Shown here: positions 58,281 to 64,000 of the stretch, one piece after another
Layout: each line of letters opens with the position of its first letter
Position numbering within the stretch: position 1 is the stretch's first letter
Assembly: GCF_003122425.1 (NCBI RefSeq)
Contig: NZ_CP021659.1
Span: forward strand, 1,922,001 to 1,986,000
DNA: 64,000 nucleotides
Source: Candidatus Fukatsuia symbiotica
GTDB taxonomy: Bacteria > Pseudomonadota > Gammaproteobacteria > Enterobacterales > Enterobacteriaceae
Reading direction: 5' to 3'
Position numbers and translations under genes: made by a program
Notes under the pieces: model-generated
Told to the model about the DNA's origin: nothing
The model's database searches: none
What the model saw: only the letters and a program-made list of their open reading frames with translations

Positions 58281-59269
58281 GTGAGCACCCAGATCAATTC
58301 GACACCACTAGCACCTGTGTCATTAGCTGCCGGGGAAAAAAGCAAAAATGTGGCTGCTAGCCCCATCTCTGGTTCACCAGAGAGCGATGGTGCAGATTTG
58401 CCCACATTTAACAATACGCTATCTCAGATGATGCAATCCAATTCGTCTGTATCGTCGACTGCTGAACCCCAGAACACAGAGGAAGAACTGGTGGCTTTGC
58501 ACAACAATGCTGAAGAGGTTAGCGACACTGAGATATTGAATGAACAGAATCAGCAATGGCTACATGCTTTATTAAACATTGTGCCATCATCGAAGCCAGC
58601 CAATGTCATCGTTACTCTGTCGTCTGCTATGGAACAGGTTAATTCATCGACATCCAATGAAACTCAGCTGCTGGTACCCGTAAAATCACAGGATGAAGAG
58701 CAATCTACCCGGAATCTAACCTCTGATTTGATGATGAATGTTTTAGCGGCAAAGCCAATGATAACAACATCAGAAAGCTCAGTGATCACGCTACAACCTG
58801 GTTCAAATAATCCGTCTATCGTCAATACTGAGCAAAACCTTAAGATGGCAAACACGCATCTCACTTTGGCAAAGGATCAAAACCAATGGTCAGAACAGTT
58901 ACGCACCCTGCTGGGGAAAGACTACAGCTACAAATAGATAAACATGTTCAGCAGGCTACCATTCGTCTTGATCCTCCGGAAATGGGAAAAATAGATATTT
59001 CTGTGAGTTTTGATGCCGGCAAATTACAAATCCATATCAACGCCAGCCAGGGGGATATTTATCGTGCACTTCAACAAAGCAGTAATGAACTGCGGCAAAA
59101 TCTTATTGCGCTACATACATCACAGGTAGATGTACAAATCTTTTCTGGCGATAAACAGCAACAGAAAAAACAGGAAACAACACCAGGCTCCAAAATCATT
59201 GCCGCTGAAATTATTAATAGCGAAGAAGAGACGAGTGCAGATGATGGCACTCTTTTAGCAACCGTTTAA
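58281..59269 (+). pseudogene. fliK: fliK-like (LafE) hook-length control protein, frameshifted
   Basis: FliK measures hook length and triggers the export switch through FlhB. The first frame (58281 to 58913) is a Ser/Asn/Gln-rich disordered ruler; the second (58913-59269) has the conserved FliK C-terminal domain (RLQLQIDKHVQQATIRLDPPEMGKIDISVSFDAGKLQIHINASQGDIYRALQQSSNELRQNLIA). They join at the G4 run 58913-58916, where one G is missing (LLGERLQLQ). The start is taken at GTG 58281; an ATG at 58248 overlaps fliT. About 329 residues if repaired. Confidence 0.85.
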
Positions 59270-59299
59270 TAGCAAACGGTTTAATAGCAAACGGTTTAA
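59256..59299 (+). repeat. Short tandem repeat at the lafE/fliL junction
   Basis: AGCAACCGTTTAAT, then AGCAAACGGTTTAAT twice: about three 14-15 bp units covering the fliK-like stop codon and the gap to fliL. Confidence 0.8.
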
Positions 59300-59309
59300 T
59301 GGATTATTT

Positions 59310-59783
59310 ATGACTATCTTAAAAAAATTCTCAAAAATATTGATAGTGATCGCCATTGCTGCCACTTTGATCGGCGGCTGGGTAGCATTTAATTATCAGA
59401 ATGAAATAAAAAAAGATCCTATCAAACCACCGACATGGTGCGCCAAAAATTTTGTGCGCGGAAATAAAGCTGTGCAATTTGTTGAGATTAAAAATATGGT
59501 TATCACCCTGAAAAATATCGATCAGGATGAACGTTATATGTTATTGGAATTAGGAATAGCTACGGGTGATGACGATGACGTTAAGAAAGTCAATGCGTTA
59601 ACACCTGCTATTCGTGGTGCCACCGTTAATTTACTTTCAGGTATGAATTACCGGGAAGTCCGTGATCTTACGATTGCTGATTTACGCCAGAGTTTAATGA
59701 GCGAATATCAAAAGAACTTTAATCAATTAAAAGTTCCTATGCCATTCGATGATGTTGTAATTAGTAAAATGGTCTTTCAATAA
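59310..59783 (+). CDS. fliL: FliL (LafF), stator-associated membrane protein
   Basis: FliL surrounds the stator and supports torque. A 157-residue protein with one N-terminal transmembrane helix (IVIAIAATLIGGWVAF) and the family fold after it (VEIKNMVITLKNIDQDERYMLLELGIAT ... LRQSLMSEYQKNFNQL). The Cys is atypical. It lies 4 bases before the sigma factor gene. Confidence 0.83.
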   Translation: MTILKKFSKILIVIAIAATLIGGWVAFNYQNEIKKDPIKPPTWCAKNFVRGNKAVQFVEIKNMVITLKNIDQDERYMLLELGIATGDDDDVKKVNALTPAIRGATVNLLSGMNYREVRDLTIADLRQSLMSEYQKNFNQLKVPMPFDDVVISKMVFQ

Positions 59784-59787
59784 TTCT

Positions 59788-60489
59788 ATGACGATAATGT
59801 GTCTTAAAGAAAATATAGCGTTGACTACTGTAGATGAAGGTAAATATCTCGATATTTATTTACCCTTGGTAAAGCGAGTCGTCAGGCAACTGTCATTTCA
59901 GGCTGACAGCGTTATAGAAAGAGAAGATATGCAGCAAATTGCCCTGATGGGGCTACTTGAAGCACTACGCCGTTATGGCCATCCCGATGGGCAATTTGCT
60001 GCTTATGCGGTACATCGTATTCGTGGTGCTGTATTGGATCAATTGCGTGAACATGATTGGCGAGCACGACGCTTAAGGCAAAAAACACACAAAACCAATG
60101 AAGCGATAAGGGAGCTAGGGAAACGATTAGGACATGAACCTAATTACGAAGAGATTGCCATAGAATTATTAATCACACCACAAGAGTATCAAGAGTATCT
60201 GTTATTGGAAAGCGCCAAGGCAATGGAAAGTTTAGATGATCTCCTTTCAGTAGAAATGCATACCGACGCATTGCAAAGTCGTGAACTGGAAGATCAAATC
60301 ATTATTCAGGATAGCCTTCAACAGGCAATTGCTACCTTGGATAAACGAGAGCAACTTATTCTCAGTCTTTATTACCAGCAAGAACTCAGTTTGAAAGAAA
60401 TTGCATTGGTATTAGAGCTTACTGAGGCACGTGTCTGTCAATTAAATAAAAAAATAACAGAAAAAATCAAAAAATTTTTTAGTCATTGA
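59788..60489 (+). CDS. fliA: FliA/LafS, flagellar sigma-28 factor
   Basis: The sigma factor for late lateral flagellar genes. The 233-residue protein has region 2 (YLPLVKRVVRQLSFQADSVIEREDMQQIALMGLLEALRRYGHPDGQFAAYAVHRIRGAVLDQLREHDWRARRLRQK), region 3 (IRELGKRLGHEPNYEEIAIEL) and region 4 with its helix-turn-helix (LDKREQLILSLYYQQELSLKEIALVLELTEARVCQLNKKI). Intact. Its antagonist FlgM is frame-broken. Confidence 0.94.
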   Translation: MTIMCLKENIALTTVDEGKYLDIYLPLVKRVVRQLSFQADSVIEREDMQQIALMGLLEALRRYGHPDGQFAAYAVHRIRGAVLDQLREHDWRARRLRQKTHKTNEAIRELGKRLGHEPNYEEIAIELLITPQEYQEYLLLESAKAMESLDDLLSVEMHTDALQSRELEDQIIIQDSLQQAIATLDKREQLILSLYYQQELSLKEIALVLELTEARVCQLNKKITEKIKKFFSH

Positions 60490-60496
60490 GGAATAT

Positions 60497-61357
60497 ATGC
60501 AGAAATTATTGGGTTTGATTATTATTATGTTCTGCGTTATTGGCGGTTATTTAATGTCGGGAGGCATTCTATCGTCTTTTTGGCAGCCAGGTGAAATTAT
60601 TATTATTTTTGGCGCAGGCATAGGTGCCACCATCCTTGCCAATCCCAAAAATGTATTGGTGGAAATGTGGCAGCAGATAAAGAGTGTTACCAGTAAAAAT
60701 GAATATACATTGGAATTTCAGCAACAGTTATTGATGCTGCTCTATGAATTATTAGAGATGGTCGATGAAGGAGGGCTGAAACGATTAGATGAACATATTG
60801 AAATTCCTGAAAACAGTAAACTGTTTCAAAAATATCCCCTTATTTTGCGTCATAAAAGTCTGGTGACATTTATCTCAGATAATTTTCGTTTAATTGCGAT
60901 GGGAAAAATAAATGCTCATGAATTAGAAGGTATTCTGGAACAGGAATTAGCCGCAGTTGAAGAAGAGTTGCTGATTCCATCCCGTTCTATGCAAAGGACG
61001 GCAGAAGCCATGCCGGGTTTTGGTATTTGTGCGGCAGTACTCGGTATTATTATTACCATGCAATCGATAGACGGTTCTATTGCATTAATTGGTGTTAAAG
61101 TGGCGGCGGCTTTGATCGGTACTTTTCTTGGAGTCTTTATTTGTTATTGTCTGATGGATCCGTTGGCTAATGCTATGGAACAGGAAATGAAAAAGAAAAT
61201 TTCCTTTTTTGAATGTGTCCGCATGGTATTGGTCAATCATGTAGCAGGTAAACCTTCTTTATTAGCTGTGGATTCGGGGCGTAAAATGTTACCACTGGAT
61301 AACAAGCCCACCTTCGCCACGCTTGATTCTTGGATCAATAAGATGGAAGGCATGTAA
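60497..61357 (+). CDS. motA: MotA (LafT), stator proton-channel subunit
   Basis: The stator ring that turns with ion flow. The 286-residue protein has four transmembrane helices and the typical MotA sequences (SGGILSSFWQPGEIIIIFGAGIGATILANP; PSRSMQRTAEAMPGFGICAAVLGIIITM; IGVKVAAALIGTFLGVFICYCLMDPLANAM). GAGG precedes the ATG. The stop overlaps the motB start (TAATG). Confidence 0.95.
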   Translation: MQKLLGLIIIMFCVIGGYLMSGGILSSFWQPGEIIIIFGAGIGATILANPKNVLVEMWQQIKSVTSKNEYTLEFQQQLLMLLYELLEMVDEGGLKRLDEHIEIPENSKLFQKYPLILRHKSLVTFISDNFRLIAMGKINAHELEGILEQELAAVEEELLIPSRSMQRTAEAMPGFGICAAVLGIIITMQSIDGSIALIGVKVAAALIGTFLGVFICYCLMDPLANAMEQEMKKKISFFECVRMVLVNHVAGKPSLLAVDSGRKMLPLDNKPTFATLDSWINKMEGM

Positions 61358-62322
61358 TGAGAGGACAAGGTCGAGGTACAGATACTACCATCATTAAACG
61401 TTCGGCCAAAAAACACCACAGCGGTGCCCATACTGGGGCGTGGAAAGTGGCTTTTGCTGACTTTACTCTCGCAATGATGGCGCTGTTTATGGTGTTGTGG
61501 ATAGTGGGTGCTGTTTCTGAAGAAGAGCGACATGAAATTATGTCTCACATTCACGGAAATAGCATTTTTTCTGAACAATCATTTTTATCGATTCCATTAC
61601 AGCATAAAAATGGCGCTGATCAGCATTTTGATATCGTTAATAGCAAGTCGCGAGACAACAAAAAAGAGAGTAATTGGCGTGAGCAATTTAAGCAAACCGA
61701 TCAATCACTGCAAGAACTCGTCGATAAGTCTGCAATAGAAATGAAAGATTTATCACGTATGATTATGAAAATCAGTAATGCAAACAATGCGCAATCCAAT
61801 TTGAACATAGAAATTATTCCGCAAGGACTGCGTATTTTAGTACAGGACGATAAAAACCGGGAGATGTTCTCGCGTAGTAGTGCTTTGCTTACACCGTTTT
61901 TTACTCGCTTATTGGGTGAATTAGCGCCGGTTTTAAATAACCTCAATAACAAAATTATCATTACGGGTCATACTGATGTTTCACGTTATCGTGACCAAGA
62001 GTTGTACAACAATTGGAATTTATCAGGGGAAAGAGCGATGGCCGCCCGTCGAGCCTTAGAGAAAGGTGGGTTAGACGGTACGCATCTTTTACAAATCAAT
62101 GCTATGGCTGATCAAATGCTACTTGATGAAGAAAATCCTCTGGGAGCGGCGAACCGCCGTATTGAAATCATGGTGTTAACTAAAGCGGCGACCGCAACCC
62201 TCTATCAATTTTTTGGTGACCATGGAATAAAAACGATTAAAACGGTGACAGAGAAAGCCGAAACGATTAAAACAGGGGCAGAACAGGCTGAAGAACTGGA
62301 AGAATCGGAAGAAGCGGCGTAA
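61357..62322 (+). CDS. motB: MotB (LafU), stator peptidoglycan-binding subunit
   Basis: The 321-residue anchor of the stator. It begins with the MotB motif AWKVAFADFTLAMMALFMVLWIVG (the conserved Asp is in ADF), followed by a linker and the OmpA-like domain (KIIITGHTDVSRYRDQELYNNWNLSGERAMAARRALEKGG; NRRIEIMVL). The tail is Ala/Glu-rich. Intact; last gene of the locus. Confidence 0.95.
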   Translation: MRGQGRGTDTTIIKRSAKKHHSGAHTGAWKVAFADFTLAMMALFMVLWIVGAVSEEERHEIMSHIHGNSIFSEQSFLSIPLQHKNGADQHFDIVNSKSRDNKKESNWREQFKQTDQSLQELVDKSAIEMKDLSRMIMKISNANNAQSNLNIEIIPQGLRILVQDDKNREMFSRSSALLTPFFTRLLGELAPVLNNLNNKIIITGHTDVSRYRDQELYNNWNLSGERAMAARRALEKGGLDGTHLLQINAMADQMLLDEENPLGAANRRIEIMVLTKAATATLYQFFGDHGIKTIKTVTEKAETIKTGAEQAEELEESEEAA

Positions 62323-62330
62323 TACAACCG

Positions 62331-62354
62331 GTCAAGGGGCTTTCTCCCCTTGAC
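62331..62354 (+). terminator. Hairpin after motB (possible terminator)
   Basis: GTCAAGGGG CTTTCT CCCCTTGAC: perfect 9-bp stem and 6-base loop just after the motB stop. No U-run, so it may be a transcript-end stem, or it could work for both strands. Confidence 0.45.
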
Positions 62355-62362
62355 AACCGAAA

Positions 62363-62626
62363 TTAATGATGCCATAGCTCCTGAATCAAACTACGGACAC
62401 GAACTTTAGACGCAGTCGCAACCCGTGCAATAATACGATTAGCACTCAGTTCTGACACTTCGGTGTTCCATTCATCAAATGAATGTTCCGAATAACTGTC
62501 ATTAAAAACTTTTTTTATTGATGATTCAGCTGTAGACATCTCAGTAAAAATTTTAGTATTGACTAAACATTTAGCGATAATTGAAACCTTTTTTACAACA
62601 ATTTGCTTCATAAAAACTTTTTTCAT
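62363..62626 (-). CDS. Hypothetical 87-residue protein
   Basis: An open frame from MKKVFMKQIVVKKV to LIQELWHH, with GAGGATAAAAT before the ATG. Lys/Val/Ser-rich, no signal or helix of clear function, no recognised family. It is convergent with motB, and the good ribosome-binding site is the only argument for it. Confidence 0.4.
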   Translation of the reverse strand: MKKVFMKQIVVKKVSIIAKCLVNTKIFTEMSTAESSIKKVFNDSYSEHSFDEWNTEVSELSANRIIARVATASKVRVRSLIQELWHH

Positions 62627-62767
62627 ATTTTATCCTCAAATCCCGGCATCGCATTTTAGCACAATTAATGTACACCTGCTGACATATTCCGGTGCTTTTT
62701 TCTTAGAACCTGTTCTAAATCTCTTGTGCTCGCTGATACTTCGTTAAAAACGGGCTCAAATACTCAG

Positions 62768-63388
62768 TAAATATCCCCCGGCAAAGCCGGGGGCTTTAAT
62801 TATTAGCCCTAGAAGAGGCCAACAAACCTTGAACCGCCTGAAGGCGGTCATTACATCCTAAGCTTCAATTGTTCATAATGATTGTCTTGTTTTTCTTGGT
62901 ATCGAATGTAAGCTCGTATCAGCTCTTCGTTCAAACCCACTGTAGATACAAAGTAACCTCTAGCCCAAAAATTCTCACCACTATAATTCCGGACTTTACC
63001 CATAAACCGTCGTACGATTGAGATTGCACTTTTTCCTTTTAGATAACCCATTACATATGACACTGAATATTTCGGCGGAATACTTATGCAAATATGGATA
63101 TGATCAATCATCAAATGTCCTTCAATAATTTTGCATTCCTTCTGACTTGCTAACTCGTGAAACATCTCACCGAGATGCTTTCTAATTTCACCAAATATTG
63201 TTTTTTTACGGCCTTTCGGGATAAAAACAATGTGATACTTACAATCCCATTTCGTATGGCTAAGACTCTGGTAATCTTTCATTTGAATTTCCTATCTCTT
63301 GGTCGAGATAGAAGATTCGGGTGACCGCACCACACGGTCAAACCTTACGGAGTCCCCCGGCAAAGCCGGGGGATTACCTAATTTTATT
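62768..63388 (-). mobile_element. IS200/IS605-family element nested in MITE-B (copy 2)
   Basis: 621 bp, identical by reading to copy 1 in flgL except for one C in a C-run near 62808; end hairpins TCCCCCGGCAAAGCCGGGGG at both sides. Its insertion within MITE-B shows that the IS moved after MITE-B had spread. Confidence 0.93.
62851..63282 (-). CDS. tnpA: TnpA, IS200-like Y1 transposase (copy 2)
   Basis: The same 143-residue sequence as the copy at 50325: HIH at 61-63, catalytic Tyr 125. Intact, so it is probably active. Confidence 0.95.
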   Translation of the reverse strand: MKDYQSLSHTKWDCKYHIVFIPKGRKKTIFGEIRKHLGEMFHELASQKECKIIEGHLMIDHIHICISIPPKYSVSYVMGYLKGKSAISIVRRFMGKVRNYSGENFWARGYFVSTVGLNEELIRAYIRYQEKQDNHYEQLKLRM

Positions 63389-63481
63389 TACTCTATGTAA
63401 ATATGTAAACTGCGCTTTTTCGCCCATTTTTTCCTCGTCTGAGCGTCACTCAAAAAGATTGGGAATAGGTTCTTATTAGAC

Positions 63482-64000
63482 TTATTCTACACGATAAGCG
63501 GAATACGCTTTGCCCTCGACACGTTTCAGTATAGTCACTATGGCATCAGTTAGCTGCCGCAGCTGCGGGGGCTGAATAATATACGGAGGCATCAAATAAA
63601 TCAGCTTACCAAAAGGTCGGATCCATACCCCTTGTGCGACAAATTCGCGTTGTACCTCTGCGATATTGACCCTTTCTTTCATTTCTACCACACCGATAGC
63701 GCCTAACACGCGAACATCTGCCACTGTCTGTTGTTCCTTTAACGGTGATAATGCTTGCCATAACTGAGTTTCGATGGCTTTAACCTGCTGTTGCCAATGG
63801 TTCTGTGCCAGTAAATCCAGGTTGGCATTTGCTACCGAACAAGCCAGCGGGTTAGCCATAAAAGTGGGGCCGTGCATGAAACATCTGGCTTCGCCCAGGC
63901 TGATGGTTTCAGCAATCTGACGGGTGGTCAAAGTAGCGGCAAGCGTCATATAACCTCCGGTCAGTGCTTTGCCTAAGCAAAGAATATCTGGCTCAATAGC
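63482..64000 (-). CDS. bioA: BioA, adenosylmethionine-8-amino-7-oxononanoate aminotransferase, C-terminal part
   Basis: BioA makes 7,8-diaminononanoate in biotin synthesis, with pyridoxal phosphate. The window holds the last 172 residues; the start lies beyond the right edge. The frame from the edge reads [28 protein letters not shown], with the cofactor-binding Lys in LGKAL. The rest ([58 protein letters not shown]) follows E. coli BioA. An internal ATG (63949) is not the start. The protein is intact as far as seen. Confidence 0.95.
   Translation of the reverse strand, partial: AIEPDILCLGKALTGGYMTLAATLTTRQIAETISLGEARCFMHGPTFMANPLACSVANANLDLLAQNHWQQQVKAIETQLWQALSPLKEQQTVADVRVLGAIGVVEMKERVNIAEVQREFVAQGVWIRPFGKLIYLMPPYIIQPPQLRQLTDAIVTILKRVEGKAYSAYRVE

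Larger units (their letters stand above)
62700..63474 (-). repeat. MITE-B copy B9 interrupted by an IS200-like element
   Basis: Left part 62700-62767 (TTCTTAGAACCTGTTCTAAA to ctcaaatactcagt) and right part 63389-63474 (ctctatgtaaatatgtaaac, gctttttcgcccattttttc, to GGGAATAGGTTCTTA) together make one full MITE-B copy in the B3 orientation. The IS lies in the middle. Confidence 0.88.

Overview
The window (about 42% G+C by eye) comes from a gammaproteobacterium of the Enterobacterales. The housekeeping proteins (AroA, Cmk, RpsA, TatABC, UbiE/J/B, LpxK, MsbA, CyaA, HemC/D) read as close relatives of the E. coli and Yersinia proteins. Three things suggest a host-restricted or facultative insect symbiont in the early to middle stages of genome decay, of the Regiella/Hamiltonella kind: dispersed short inverted-repeat elements between genes, IS200 copies, and frame-broken genes. 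This placement is inferred from gene content and was not tested by phylogeny.

Layout: 1-3.6 kb is the conserved aroA-cmk-rpsA-ihfB string on the plus strand. A DUF917 gene and a PAS/LuxR-type regulator follow on the minus strand (3.65-5.7 kb), then ubiE-ubiJ-ubiB-tatA-tatB-tatC on the minus strand (5.97-10.7 kb), with ubiB frameshifted. comEC(ycaI)-msbA-lpxK, which in E. coli follows ihfB on the same strand, lies here on the opposite strand at 10.9-16.0 kb, so the block has been moved and inverted. cyaA (minus) and hemC-hemD-hemX-hemY (plus) form the usual divergent pair at 16.6-23.8 kb, but hemX is frameshifted and hemY loses its C-terminus in a repeat fragment.

From 23.8 to 62.3 kb a single flagellar locus fills the window. 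Its order is flhA-flhB-fliR-fliQ-fliP-fliN-fliM (minus); lafK-fliE-F-G-H-I-J, a glycosyltransferase and a FliB-type methylase (plus); flgN-flgM-flgA (minus); flgB to flgL and lafW (plus); a small exported protein and lafZ (minus); and flagellin, fliD, fliS, fliT-like, fliK-like, fliL, sigma-28, motA, motB (plus). This is the gene order of the Flag-2 (lateral) flagellar locus of some E. coli and Yersinia, not of the primary flhDC system. It should encode a peritrichous-type lateral flagellum with its own sigma-54 activator (LafK), sigma factor (FliA/LafS) and motor. Two near-consensus sigma-54 promoters (before flgB and before fliD) fit LafK control. The locus looks inactive as read: flgL is split by an IS200-like element, and flhB, fliI, flgM, the glycosyltransferase, flagellin and the fliK-like gene each carry a one-base loss. 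The window ends with bioA (minus, partial).

Two families of short inverted-repeat elements recur throughout, often at gene ends and at breaks in E. coli gene order. MITE-A is about 160 bp with ends TAGACTTCTTGCAAAACC; MITE-B is about 165 bp with ends AGAACCTGTTC(C/G)AAATCT. I saw no rRNA, tRNA or CRISPR array.
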